NCBI RefSeq assembly: GCF_000010805.1
Contig: NC_012522.1
Location: 6,262,001-6,326,000 of the forward strand
Length of the DNA: 64,000 nucleotides
From: Rhodococcus opacus B4
Lineage (GTDB): Bacteria > Actinomycetota > Actinomycetes > Mycobacteriales > Mycobacteriaceae
Direction: 5' to 3'
Position 1 is the stretch's first letter. Each line of letters opens with the position of its first letter. This document shows positions 1 through 7,341 of this stretch, piece by piece. Under the pieces are notes generated by a model, which saw only the letters and a list, made by a program, of their open reading frames with translations, did no database searches and had not been told where the DNA came from. A program made the position numbers and the translations under genes.

Positions 1-66
1 GTCTGACGAGTCTCAGAAGTCGATCGGATCTGCTGCGCACGGAACCCCAGCTTTCTTGTCAGTAAC

Positions 67-90
67 GCCCGGTCGCTTCCGGGCTTCTTG
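67..90 (+). terminator. Terminator-like hairpin in the leader upstream of rpfB
   Basis: A perfect 6-bp GC stem (67-72 with 79-84) around a 6-nt loop is followed by TTCTT. It lies about 190 nt upstream of the rpfB start inside a 281-nt stretch without a convincing gene. In M. tuberculosis the rpfB-ksgA-ispE transcript is known to have a 5' leader with an intrinsic terminator acting as an RNA switch, so this could be the equivalent. It could equally be the terminator of an upstream gene outside the window. Confidence 0.45.
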
Positions 91-281
91 GTGCATGTCG
101 CAAGATACTGCGTTTCGTGGGTGGTCCGGACCAGAAGCGTCTGATTGTCGGCAAATCGAAAACCGTCCCCGATCTCAACCTTTTCGTGATCTGGGACGCA
201 GGTCGTAGCGGCAAAGTTGCCAGACCATCGCCGATTCGTTACCGTACCGTGATCAAACGTCCGCCAGCCTTGGGAACTCAC

Positions 282-1397
282 GTGTCGCCTGTAGCCAGAA
301 TCAACAACGCCAAATCGCCCCTTCTCTACGTAGTCGTCGCGGCCCTGCTCGCGACGCTCGTCGTGGGCGGTGCGCTGGCGGTGGCACGGCACAAGACCGT
401 CACGCTCGACGTCGACGGCGAGACCGTCTCGCTCGGCACGATGGCATCCGATGTGAGCGGCGCGCTCGACGACGCCGGATACACCGTCAGCGAGCGCGAC
501 GCCGTGGCTCCCGCCGCCGATGCCTCGATTTCCGACGGCGACACGGTGGTGTTGCGGCGCGCCCGCGAGATCGACCTCACCGTCGACGGCCAGCCCAAGA
601 CCGTCTGGACCACCGCGCTCACCGTCGACGACGCGCTGAAGCAGTTCGAACTCGCCGACGACGTCCACGTCTCCGCATCCCGCTCCGAGCGCCTGCCGCT
701 CGAGGGCACCTCGCTCGAGGTCGTCAACGCCAAGCTCGTCAAGGTCGCCGACGGCGGCGCCCCGCTCACCGACGTCCGCCTGGCCGCTCCCACCGTCGGC
801 GAACTCCTCGCCGCCAACGGCGCCCCGCTCGAACAGGCCGACACCGTCGTGCCCCCGGCCGACGCCCCCGTCGTCGAAGGCGCCGAGATCCACGTGACCC
901 GCGACCGCACCGAGACCCGCACCGAGACGCTGCCCATCGCGCCGCCCGAGAACCGCGTCGACGATCCCGCGCTCGACAAGGGCAAGACCGTCGTCGAGAA
1001 CCCCGGTGTTCCCGGCGAGCGCACCGTCACCGCATCCGTGAAGACGGTCAACGGCGTCGAGGCCGGCCGCCAGGAGCTCAGCTCGACGGTGCTCCGCGAG
1101 CCCGCGCCTGCGCTCGTCAAGGTCGGTGTGAAGGAGCTCGCCATCTCCAACGCCTCCACCTGGGATTCGATTGCGCACTGCGAGGCCACCGGCAACTGGG
1201 CCATCAACACCGGAAACGGATTCTTCGGCGGACTGCAGTTCACCCAGAGCACCTGGGAGGCGTTCGGCGGCACCCAGTACGCATCCCGCGCCGACCTCGC
1301 CTCCCGCGAACAGCAGATCTCCGTCGCCGAAAAGGTCCAGGCGGCGCAGGGCTGGGGTGCCTGGCCCGCCTGTACCAGCAAGCTCGGACTCCGCTGA
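282..1397 (+). CDS. rpfB: RpfB-type resuscitation-promoting factor (copy 1)
   Basis: Secreted or membrane-anchored peptidoglycan-cleaving lytic enzyme that promotes regrowth of dormant actinobacteria; 371 aa from the GTG at 282. The layout is typical of RpfB. An N-terminal hydrophobic anchor lies at about residues 10-35. Three DUF348-type repeats follow, the first starting near VTLDVDGETVSLGT. Next comes a G5 domain around the FP-like ENPGVPGERTVT segment, then a C-terminal transglycosylase-like Rpf domain with the catalytic Glu in HCEATGNW and the INTGNGFFGGLQF signature. The frame stays open back to 117, but that extension has no signal-peptide character and conservation begins near 282. 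It is followed 22 bp later by a second full-length copy and then rsmA, as in the mycobacterial rpfB-ksgA-ispE operon. Confidence 0.93.
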   Translation: MSPVARINNAKSPLLYVVVAALLATLVVGGALAVARHKTVTLDVDGETVSLGTMASDVSGALDDAGYTVSERDAVAPAADASISDGDTVVLRRAREIDLTVDGQPKTVWTTALTVDDALKQFELADDVHVSASRSERLPLEGTSLEVVNAKLVKVADGGAPLTDVRLAAPTVGELLAANGAPLEQADTVVPPADAPVVEGAEIHVTRDRTETRTETLPIAPPENRVDDPALDKGKTVVENPGVPGERTVTASVKTVNGVEAGRQELSSTVLREPAPALVKVGVKELAISNASTWDSIAHCEATGNWAINTGNGFFGGLQFTQSTWEAFGGTQYASRADLASREQQISVAEKVQAAQGWGAWPACTSKLGLR

Positions 1398-1419
1398 CGA
1401 TCTGAAGTAAAGGAACACG

Positions 1420-2547
1420 ATGTCGCCGTTCGCGAAGATCAACTCGGCCCGCTCGCCGCTGCTGTACACAGTGGTGGCCCTGCTTCTCGCCACGCTGATC
1501 GCCGGCGGAGTGATGGCCGTGGTCCGGCACAAGAACGTCACCCTCGACGTGGACGGCGAGACGACCTCGCTGAGCACCATGACCACGAGCGTCGACGCCG
1601 CCCTGGCCGACGCCGGGTACTCGATCAGCGACCGCGACGTGGTGGCTCCGGAACGCGACGCGACGCTGTCCGACGGGGACACCGTGGTCCTGCGCCGCGC
1701 GCGCGAGGTGTCGCTGTCCGTGGACGGGCAGCCGAAGACGGTGTGGACCACCGCCCTCACCGTCGAGGACGCGCTGAAGCAGTTCGATCTCGGCGAGGAC
1801 GTGCACGTGTCCGCGTCCCGTTCGCAGCGGCTTCCGCTCGACGGTGCGGCGCTCGACGTGCTCAACCCGCTCGTCGTCAAGCTCGCCGACGGTGCGCTTC
1901 CGGTCACCGACGTGCGCATGGCGGCGCCGACGGTCGGGGAGTTCCTGGCCGCGCACGGCGCGCCGCTCGAGCAGGCCGACACCGTCGTCCCGGCGGCGGA
2001 CACCCCGCTGGCCGAGGGCATGGACGTCACGGTCACCCGCGACCGCACCGAGGCGAAGGTCGAGACGCTGCCGCTGCCTCCCGAGGAGCAGCGCATCGAG
2101 GACCCGACGATGAACATGAGCCGCACTGTGGTCGAGAATCCCGGAGTGCCGGGCGTCCAGGACGTGACGTTCGCGGTCAATACCGTCAACGGCAAGGAAG
2201 TCGGACGCAACCAGGTGTCGGCGACGGTCACGACGCCGGCTCAGCCGAAGGTGATCCGGGTCGGCGCGAAGCCGGGCACCGAGGTTCCGCCGGTCGAGAA
2301 CGGATCGGTCTGGGACGCGCTCGCGCAGTGCGAGGCCACCGGCAACTGGGCCATCAACACGGGCAACGGATTCTTCGGCGGCGTCCAGTTCGACCAGAAC
2401 ACCTGGGAACGCCAGGGCGGCCTCAAATACGCGCCGCGCGCCGACCTCGCCACCCGCGAGGAGCAGATCGCCGTCGCCTCCAAAACACAGAAGACGCAGG
2501 GCTGGGGAGCGTGGCCGACGTGCTCGGGCAGGCTCGGCGTGCGTTAA
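1420..2547 (+). CDS. RpfB-type resuscitation-promoting factor (copy 2)
   Basis: Second RpfB-type lytic enzyme, 375 aa, starting at an ATG with AAAGGA 8 nt upstream. The architecture is the same as the preceding gene: N-terminal anchor (about residues 12-35), DUF348-type repeats, G5 domain (ENPGVPGVQDVT), and a C-terminal Rpf domain with CEATGNWAINTGNG and two C-terminal Cys likely forming a disulfide. The two copies are highly similar along their whole length, which shows a local duplication. Copy 2 ends 10 bp before rsmA, so the three genes probably form one transcript. Sequence differences concentrate in the linker before the Rpf domain, where this copy has an extra Pro/Gly-rich stretch. 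Whether the copies differ in activity or expression cannot be read from the sequence. Confidence 0.92.
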   Translation: MSPFAKINSARSPLLYTVVALLLATLIAGGVMAVVRHKNVTLDVDGETTSLSTMTTSVDAALADAGYSISDRDVVAPERDATLSDGDTVVLRRAREVSLSVDGQPKTVWTTALTVEDALKQFDLGEDVHVSASRSQRLPLDGAALDVLNPLVVKLADGALPVTDVRMAAPTVGEFLAAHGAPLEQADTVVPAADTPLAEGMDVTVTRDRTEAKVETLPLPPEEQRIEDPTMNMSRTVVENPGVPGVQDVTFAVNTVNGKEVGRNQVSATVTTPAQPKVIRVGAKPGTEVPPVENGSVWDALAQCEATGNWAINTGNGFFGGVQFDQNTWERQGGLKYAPRADLATREEQIAVASKTQKTQGWGAWPTCSGRLGVR

Positions 2548-2557
2548 AGTTCGGCTG

Positions 2558-3448
2558 GTGTCCGACGCCGAAGTACCCCCCGCCGCCCGAGGTCAAGCCG
2601 CACTGCTCGGCCCCGCAGAGGTGCGCGCGCTCGCCGAGGAGTTCGGAGTGCGCCCCACCAAGCAGCTGGGGCAGAACTTCGTGCACGACGCCAACACGGT
2701 CCGGCGCATCGTCGCGACCGCCGGGGTGGGACGTGAGGATACGGTCCTCGAGGTCGGCCCCGGGCTCGGTTCGCTGACGCTGGCGCTGCTCGACGTCGTC
2801 GACAGGGTGATCGCCGTCGAGATCGACCCCAACCTCGCCGCCCGCCTCCCGGTCACGGTCGCGGATCGTGCCCCGGACCTCGCGGACCGGCTGACCGTCG
2901 TCGGCGCGGACGCGATGAGGGTCAAGCCTTCCGAGATTCCGGGCGAACCGACTGCGCTCGTCGCGAATCTGCCGTACAACGTGGCGGTGCCCGTGCTGCT
3001 GCACCTGTTCTCCGAATTGCCCAGTCTGCGAACCGCTCTGGTGATGGTGCAGGCCGAGGTCGCCGACCGCCTGGCGGCCTCGCCGGGCAGCAAGATCTAC
3101 GGTGTGCCGAGCGTGAAGGCCAACTTCTTCGGCGCCGTCCGCCGCGCGGGGGCTGTCGGTCGCGCCGTGTTCTGGCCCGTGCCGAAGGTCGAGTCGGGTC
3201 TCGTCCGCATCGACCGGTACGCCGAACCGCCGTGGCCGGTCGACGACGAGAACCGCCGCCGCGTGTTCGCCGTCATCGATGCGGCTTTCGCTCAGCGCCG
3301 CAAGACTTTACGCGCCGCTCTCGGTGGATGGGCGGGATCGCCCGCCGAGGCCGAGCGACGGCTGCTCGAGGCGGGCATCCCACCGTCCTCCCGCGGCGAG
3401 ACCCTCGACGCCGCCGCCTTCGTGCGTCTCGCCGCCACCCACCCGTGA
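2558..3448 (+). CDS. rsmA: 16S rRNA adenine-N6,N6-dimethyltransferase
   Basis: SAM-dependent enzyme that dimethylates the two adjacent adenines of the 3'-terminal helix 45 loop of 16S rRNA during 30S maturation; 296 aa. It shows the KsgA/Dim1 motifs: QNFVHDANTVRRIV (motif X), DTVLEVGPGLGSLTLALL (SAM-binding motif I), VIAVEIDPNL (II), and NLPYNVAVPVL, the NLPY catalytic motif IV. The C-terminal small domain carries the family's AFAQRRKTLRAAL. The GTG start at 2558 lies 10 bp after rpfB copy 2, with translation probably coupled. In M. tuberculosis ispE follows directly; here a strong hairpin overlaps the stop codon and ispE lies 9 kb downstream. Confidence 0.96.
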   Translation: MSDAEVPPAARGQAALLGPAEVRALAEEFGVRPTKQLGQNFVHDANTVRRIVATAGVGREDTVLEVGPGLGSLTLALLDVVDRVIAVEIDPNLAARLPVTVADRAPDLADRLTVVGADAMRVKPSEIPGEPTALVANLPYNVAVPVLLHLFSELPSLRTALVMVQAEVADRLAASPGSKIYGVPSVKANFFGAVRRAGAVGRAVFWPVPKVESGLVRIDRYAEPPWPVDDENRRRVFAVIDAAFAQRRKTLRAALGGWAGSPAEAERRLLEAGIPPSSRGETLDAAAFVRLAATHP

Positions 3449-3487
3449 GTGCTTGTTAACCGCGGGCGGTTAACAAGTACTCACGGG
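3442..3487 (+). terminator. 22-bp hairpin overlapping the rsmA stop, followed by a repeated 3' tail
   Basis: Left arm 3442-3463 and right arm 3466-3487 pair over 22 bp with one G-U wobble and only a 2-nt spacer, and the rsmA TGA is inside the left arm. The sequence CACGGG closing the right arm continues into CGCGAAGCGC (3488-3497). The same 16-nt tail follows the pth-side and prsA-side terminators at 32462-32477 and 60783-60798, so this hairpin belongs to a recurring terminator class in this genome. Confidence 0.8.
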
Positions 3488-3497
3488 CGCGAAGCGC

Positions 3498-3695
3498 ACC
3501 TGGGGGAGACAACCGACCGAATGTGTGGTTCACTATTGGAGGTCGTAAGTTTTGTGTTTGTGTTTCCCACGCTCGCAAATCGATGGTTGCGAGCGTTTGG
3601 ACGTCCTCCACAGGAATTGTCGTAAGCGGTCGTGTCAATGACCCTGGTAACCGAGCCGGTTACCTGAAGAAGTTACTGTGTTAGAGGAGATTTAC
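3498..3695 (+). promoter_or_regulatory. Promoter and structured 5' leader of the cold-shock gene
   Basis: About 200 nt without a gene. It holds two perfect inverted repeats: a 9-bp stem 3570-3578/3587-3595 followed by TTT, and a 7-bp stem 3646-3652/3658-3664. A good ribosome-binding site (AGAGGAG) then precedes the ATG at 3696. Long structured leaders that refold on temperature downshift are known for cspA-type genes. That this leader does so is inference; the second repeat could also be a DNA operator. Confidence 0.5.
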
Positions 3696-3899
3696 ATGGC
3701 AGAGGGCATCGTGAAGTGGTTCAACTCCGAGAAGGGGTTCGGCTTCATCGCCCCCGAGGACGGCAGCGCTGACGTGTTCGTCCACTACTCGGAGATCCAG
3801 AGCGGCGGCTTCCGCACGCTCGAGGAGAACCAGCGCGTTTCGTTCGAGATCGGCCAGGGCAACAAGGGCCCGCAGGCCACCGGCGTTTCCGTGATCTGA
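3696..3899 (+). CDS. csp: Cold-shock protein, CspA family
   Basis: Single OB-fold nucleic-acid-binding protein of 67 aa that acts as an RNA chaperone. The sequence has KWFNSEKGFGFI (RNP1) and DVFVHYSEI (RNP2) with the aromatic surface residues conserved, and ends in the usual GPQATGVSVI. The ATG at 3696 is chosen over one 18 nt upstream because AGAGGAG sits directly before it and family members start with MAxGxVKWFN. It is a single-gene unit, bounded by a structured leader and a strong terminator. Confidence 0.95.
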   Translation: MAEGIVKWFNSEKGFGFIAPEDGSADVFVHYSEIQSGGFRTLEENQRVSFEIGQGNKGPQATGVSVI

Positions 3900-3942
3900 G
3901 AACGGCCATGACTTCCCGGTTCGCCGGGACATGACGTTCGAG

Positions 3943-3974
3943 CAAGGCCCCACTCCTCAGGGAGTGGGGCCTTG
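3943..3974 (+). terminator. Rho-independent terminator after csp
   Basis: A perfect 14-bp stem (3943-3956 with 3961-3974), a TCAG tetraloop and a short T-containing tail. It is 44 bp after the cold-shock stop codon. The convergent gene at 4000-4434 ends 26 bp away, so it may serve both strands. Confidence 0.85.
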
Positions 3975-3999
3975 TCTCGTCTTCAGACGCTGTCGGCCG

Positions 4000-4434
4000 C
4001 TACGCCGATCTGAGGTGCGCGGCCTGGTACCCGAGATTCATCGCGCAGACCAGCCAGAGTGCGAGCGCGGAATTTTCCGACGACCCGAACAACCCGACCA
4101 CAGCGGCGGCTCCGAGGGCCGCGGCGACGAACAGGGTGGCCGTGCCGAGTGCCCGCCGGGGTCGCGACGAGAAGACGACCATGCCCGTCACGAAGAGAGC
4201 CCACAGCGTGGTGGCCGCGATGGCCGCGGCGACGAACCAGGCCGTCGAATACCTGCTCGGCCACGTCCACGGCTGGGTTCCGTTGTCGAGAGTGCACACG
4301 AACGCCAACGAGAACGCCATGATCACCACCGTCGCGCCCCCGAGCGCCAGATGGCCCCCGACGAGCACTTTCCCGACTGTTCCCGCCCCCGCAGGCGCCC
4401 GCGCGCGCCCCTCCTCGACAATCGTGTGCTGCAT
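4000..4434 (-). CDS. Small four-helix membrane protein, unknown function
   Basis: 144-aa protein that I do not recognise as a characterised family. It has four hydrophobic segments, at roughly residues 25-47 (VGGHLALGGATVVIMAFSLA), 63-85, 93-115 and 118-135. They are separated by short polar loops, including an RPRR stretch that should face the cytoplasm. Residues 1-20 form an Ala/Gly-rich tail. It lies between the convergent csp gene and, 107 bp away, a WYL regulator read in the same direction. Its position downstream of that regulator allows co-transcription but proves nothing. Confidence 0.65.
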   Translation of the reverse strand: MQHTIVEEGRARAPAGAGTVGKVLVGGHLALGGATVVIMAFSLAFVCTLDNGTQPWTWPSRYSTAWFVAAAIAATTLWALFVTGMVVFSSRPRRALGTATLFVAAALGAAAVVGLFGSSENSALALWLVCAMNLGYQAAHLRSA

Positions 4435-4541
4435 CCCCGACTACCCCGGCCTTTCGTTGTCGTCACCTGGTTGGACGCCGCGCTGGACCGTTCGGTTCCA
4501 CGGGAGTTTCGGTCCGCGGTGACGGCTGAACGGCGTCTCGG

Positions 4542-5540
4542 TCAGGCGTTACCGTAGCGGTCGGCGAAGAGGCGGTGACGCTCACCCACCCGTCGGCACT
4601 CTTCGCGCAGCTCAGGGGGGTCGAGGACGGTGAAGTCGACGCCGAATGCGCTGAGCCAGTTGGCTATCGACGGCACGGAGTCGCCGCCGAGCGCCACCGC
4701 ACACCGGCCGTCGGGCATTTCTTCGAGTGTTCCCCAGTCTTCGTGCACCAGGACCGCCATCTCGTCGATCGACGCGTGCAGCAGCACTCGGGCGCGGATC
4801 CGGGTCACGGCCCGGTTGATCCCGCGTGCGACGAACTCGGCGGCGCCGCCGGGCGGCAGTTCGCGGGGCGTGAACCGCGGTCCGGTCGGGATCTTGGGTG
4901 TCAGGCGGTCCACCCGGAACGACCGCCAGTCCTCGCGCGTGAGGTCCCAGGCGACGAGGTACCAGCGCAGTCCGGACCGCACGAGCCGGTACGGTTCCAC
5001 TTCGCGTCGGCTTTCGGCGCCGTCGTGGGTGCGGTAGTCGAAGCGGAGGCGTTCGTGGTTGTGGCACACCGACGCCACGGCCGACAGGACCTGCGCGTCG
5101 ACGGCGCTCTTCGCGGGTTCGCGGTGGACAACATCGACCTGTAGCGCCTCGAGGCGGTGCCGCAGCCGGGACGGCATCACCTGCCGGAGTTTGGTGAGTG
5201 CCCGCATCGACGCCTCGCCGATGCCGACCACGGAGCCGGTGGCGCCGGATTGGAGGCCGAGCGCGACGGCCAGTACTTCTTCGTCGTCGAGCAGCAGTGG
5301 CGGCATCTCCGCGCCGGCGCCGAGTTGGTACCCACCGCCGACCCCCACCGTCGCGTCGACCGGATAGCCGAGGTCGCGGAGTTTCTCCACATCGCGCCGG
5401 ACCGTGCGCGGGGTGATGCCGAGCCGGTCGGCGAGTTCTGCCCCGGACCAGTCCTTTCGGGTCTGGAGCAGGGAGAGCAGCCGGAGGAGTCGTGCCGAAG
5501 TTTCCCGCATGCGCCCCAGGATGCCATTGATAGAGGACAT
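4542..5540 (-). CDS. WYL-domain transcriptional regulator with N-terminal HTH
   Basis: 332-aa regulator. An N-terminal winged helix (about residues 11-70; LLSLLQTRKDWSGAELADRL then ITPRTVRRDVEKLRDLGYPV) is followed by a WYL domain (about 150-230; FDYRTHDG, EPYRLVRSGLRWYLVAWD) and a C-terminal WCX-type segment. WYL domains bind ligands or nucleic acids in regulators of DNA damage, phage defence and metabolism. The ATG at 5540 is preferred because AGAGGA lies 8 nt upstream. That Shine-Dalgarno and the start codon are both part of a perfect 11-bp inverted repeat, suggesting autoregulation. An alternative in-frame ATG exists at 5510. The divergent neighbour is a secreted DUF218 protein. Confidence 0.88.
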   Translation of the reverse strand: MSSINGILGRMRETSARLLRLLSLLQTRKDWSGAELADRLGITPRTVRRDVEKLRDLGYPVDATVGVGGGYQLGAGAEMPPLLLDDEEVLAVALGLQSGATGSVVGIGEASMRALTKLRQVMPSRLRHRLEALQVDVVHREPAKSAVDAQVLSAVASVCHNHERLRFDYRTHDGAESRREVEPYRLVRSGLRWYLVAWDLTREDWRSFRVDRLTPKIPTGPRFTPRELPPGGAAEFVARGINRAVTRIRARVLLHASIDEMAVLVHEDWGTLEEMPDGRCAVALGGDSVPSIANWLSAFGVDFTVLDPPELREECRRVGERHRLFADRYGNA

Positions 5541-5555
5541 CTTCTGTCCTCTATC
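5529..5555 (-). promoter_or_regulatory. Perfect 11-bp inverted repeat covering RBS and start codon of the WYL regulator
   Basis: Arms 5529-5539 and 5545-5555 are perfectly complementary with a 5-nt spacer. On the minus strand the 5' arm contains the AGAGGA ribosome-binding site. The loop ends with the A of the ATG and the 3' arm begins with its UG. In DNA this is a good dimer operator. In RNA it would be an 11-bp hairpin hiding the Shine-Dalgarno sequence. Either way it points to negative autoregulation. Confidence 0.75.
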
Positions 5556-5675
5556 TACGCGAGATAACGGTAAGTAACGATTTTCCCACCAGCCCCACGA
5601 GTGTCACTACACTGGCGCCGACGCTCCACGGACCATCGCATGAGTAATCGTGAAATCCGACGGAAAGGTCTCAGT

Positions 5676-6578
5676 GTGACGCACTTCCGTGCTCGACCCA
5701 TCACTTCGGCGGTCAGGGCGCTGCTCGCCGCAGTCATGACCAGCGCCTTCTGCCTGGCGCTGGCGGTCTCGACCACCGCGACGGCGTCCGCCTCGGCGGC
5801 CGACCTCTTCAACAGCGCGCAGGGCAGATTCGCCGCGGGGGACACCCGTGGTGCCCTCGCGGACATCGGCGGCGCGGTCGCCGGAGAGCCCGGCGACACG
5901 AATGCGCTGGCGTTGCAGGCCATCTACGCCGACGCCGCGGGCGATCTGATCACCCGTGAGGCCGCGCTCGCCCGGCTCGGCGCGGCGGACGGCGGTATGC
6001 GCGCCGGCGTCGACGGAATGCTGAACGCGATCAGAATCGCCTCGTTCACACCGCCGAACCCGCTCCCGGCGATCCAGGGGCCGTCCACCGCGATCATCGT
6101 CCTCGGATTCGGTCTGCTCCCCGACGGCACGATGCGGCCGGAATTGGTCAACCGGCTGCAGGCCGCGATGGTCCAGTCGTGGGTCTCGCCGATGTCGCCG
6201 ATCATCGTCACCGGTGGCAACCCGCAGAACGGCATCACCGAGGCCGCCGCGATGGAGGGGTGGTTGCGGTCGCACGGTGTTCCGGCAGACCGCATCCACC
6301 CCGAGCATCGCGCCGGATCGACGGTGGGCAACGCGCTCAACTCGGTTCCGCTCGCCCGCTCGCTCGGTGCCGGCGGCGCGATCCTCGTGACGTCGGCCAA
6401 CCACATCCGCAGGGCAACGGTCGATTTCAACGTCGCCGGACTGCCGGTGGTCGGGGCGATGAGCGCGGTCACCAGCGCGGGCCAGCTGATCGCCGAATTC
6501 ATGCCCCTGACCAAGGACCAGCAACTCGGCATGTATCGCGACGCGATCAGGGTGTTCGGCATCCCCGCCAGCTATTGA
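5676..6578 (+). CDS. Secreted YdcF/SanA-type (DUF218) protein
   Basis: 300-aa exported protein. The GTG at 5676 has GGAAAGG 7 nt upstream and gives a clear signal peptide: basic HFRARP, a hydrophobic core around AVRALLAAVMTSAFCLALAV, and cleavage near TASASA-AD. The mature N-terminal part (ADLFNSAQGRFAAGDTRGAL) looks like a short TPR-like helical region. From about residue 125 it is a DUF218 domain, with IIVLGFGLLPDGTMRPELVN, IIVTGGNPQNGITEA, GVPADRIHPEHRAGSTVGNA and ILVTSANHIRRA. DUF218 proteins include E. coli ElyC and SanA, linked to envelope integrity; their chemistry is poorly defined. A strong hairpin follows the stop codon. Confidence 0.85.
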   Translation: MTHFRARPITSAVRALLAAVMTSAFCLALAVSTTATASASAADLFNSAQGRFAAGDTRGALADIGGAVAGEPGDTNALALQAIYADAAGDLITREAALARLGAADGGMRAGVDGMLNAIRIASFTPPNPLPAIQGPSTAIIVLGFGLLPDGTMRPELVNRLQAAMVQSWVSPMSPIIVTGGNPQNGITEAAAMEGWLRSHGVPADRIHPEHRAGSTVGNALNSVPLARSLGAGGAILVTSANHIRRATVDFNVAGLPVVGAMSAVTSAGQLIAEFMPLTKDQQLGMYRDAIRVFGIPASY

Positions 6579-6624
6579 CGTGACTCGTACCCGCCACGGC
6601 TTGCTGTGACGGGTACGTGTCACG
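6579..6624 (+). terminator. Terminator after the DUF218 gene
   Basis: A 15-bp stem with one mismatch (6579-6593 with 6610-6624) and a 16-nt loop starts directly after the TGA and is followed by AGTGTTT. It isolates this gene from the urease operon that begins about 90 bp later. Confidence 0.75.
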
Positions 6625-6715
6625 AGTGTTTCGGCGGTGGGAACGCCGGCCGGTCCGGGCGGTGGAAGTGCGCAGTTCGTGGCAGTATTGCGACGCACCG
6701 ACCGCAGGAGGACAC

Positions 6716-7018
6716 ATGCGCTTGTCGCCCCACGAGCAGGAGCGTCTGCTCCTGAGCTACGCCGCGGAACTCGCGCGCAGGCGCCGGCAACGCGGCCTCG
6801 TGTTGAACCACCCTGAGGCCGTGGCCCTCATCACGGATCACCTCCTCGAGGGGGCCCGCGACGGCCGGTCGGTGGCGGAGCTGATGGTCTCCGGCCGGGA
6901 GGTGCTCACCCGCGCCGACGTGATGGAGGGCGTGCCCGAGATGCTGCACGACGTGCAGGTGGAGGCCACGTTTCCGGACGGCACGAAGCTCGTCACCGTG
7001 CACGATCCGATCGCGTAG
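6716..7018 (+). CDS. ureA: Urease subunit gamma
   Basis: Smallest structural subunit of nickel urease (urea to ammonia and carbamate), 100 aa. It is the standard UreA sequence from MRLSPHEQERLLLSYAAELA through LNHPEAVALITDHLLEGARD to MLHDVQVEATFPDGTKLVTV. The ATG at 6716 follows GCAGGAGG. First gene of a tightly packed ureABCFGD operon (6716-11067). The order matches M. tuberculosis, where ureE is also absent. A 137-bp upstream gap, partly filled by the preceding terminator, must hold the promoter; I see no clear operator. Confidence 0.97.
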   Translation: MRLSPHEQERLLLSYAAELARRRRQRGLVLNHPEAVALITDHLLEGARDGRSVAELMVSGREVLTRADVMEGVPEMLHDVQVEATFPDGTKLVTVHDPIA

Positions 7019-7020
7019 GG

Positions 7021-7341
7021 GTGGCCGTGATTCCCGGTGAAGTCTTCTGCGCCGAGGGTGTGATCGAGCTCAACGAGGGTGCTCCCCGCACGGAACTCGA
7101 CGTGGTCAACACCGGTGACCGGCCGGTTCAGGTCGGGAGCCACGTTCATTTCCCGCAGGCCAACCACGCCCTGCAGTTCGACCGGTCCGCCGCCCACGGG
7201 CTGCGGCTGGACATTCCGGCGGGTACCGCGGTGCGTTTCGAACCCGGTATCGCGCAGACGGTTGTCCTCGTGCCGCTGCGCGGAACCCGGGAAGTGCACG
7301 GGTTGAGCCTCACTCCTCCGGGGAAGCTGGACGCGTCATGA
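7021..7341 (+). CDS. ureB: Urease subunit beta
   Basis: 106-aa structural subunit of urease. It starts at a GTG 3 nt after the ureA stop and overlaps ureC by 4 nt (ATGA), so translation is coupled on both sides. Family features are IPGEVFCAEGVIELNEG, LDVVNTGDRPVQVGSHVHFP and AHGLRLDIPAGTAVRFEPG. It ends in LSLTPPGKLDAS. The protein forms the beta-rich scaffold that packs on UreC near the active-site flap. Confidence 0.97.
   Translation: MAVIPGEVFCAEGVIELNEGAPRTELDVVNTGDRPVQVGSHVHFPQANHALQFDRSAAHGLRLDIPAGTAVRFEPGIAQTVVLVPLRGTREVHGLSLTPPGKLDAS

Noticed and set aside
117..281. Extension of the first rpfB reading frame to an ATG at 117
   Set aside because: The added 55 residues lack signal or domain features, and the conserved N-terminus with its membrane anchor begins at GTG 282.
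326..1381. Long open frame antisense to rpfB copy 1
   Set aside because: Shadow of a high-GC gene: Ser/Thr/Ala-rich, no ribosome-binding site, no family motifs.
4059..4322. Arg-rich plus-strand frames opposite the small membrane protein
   Set aside because: Composition is that of antisense to a hydrophobic protein; no start signals.
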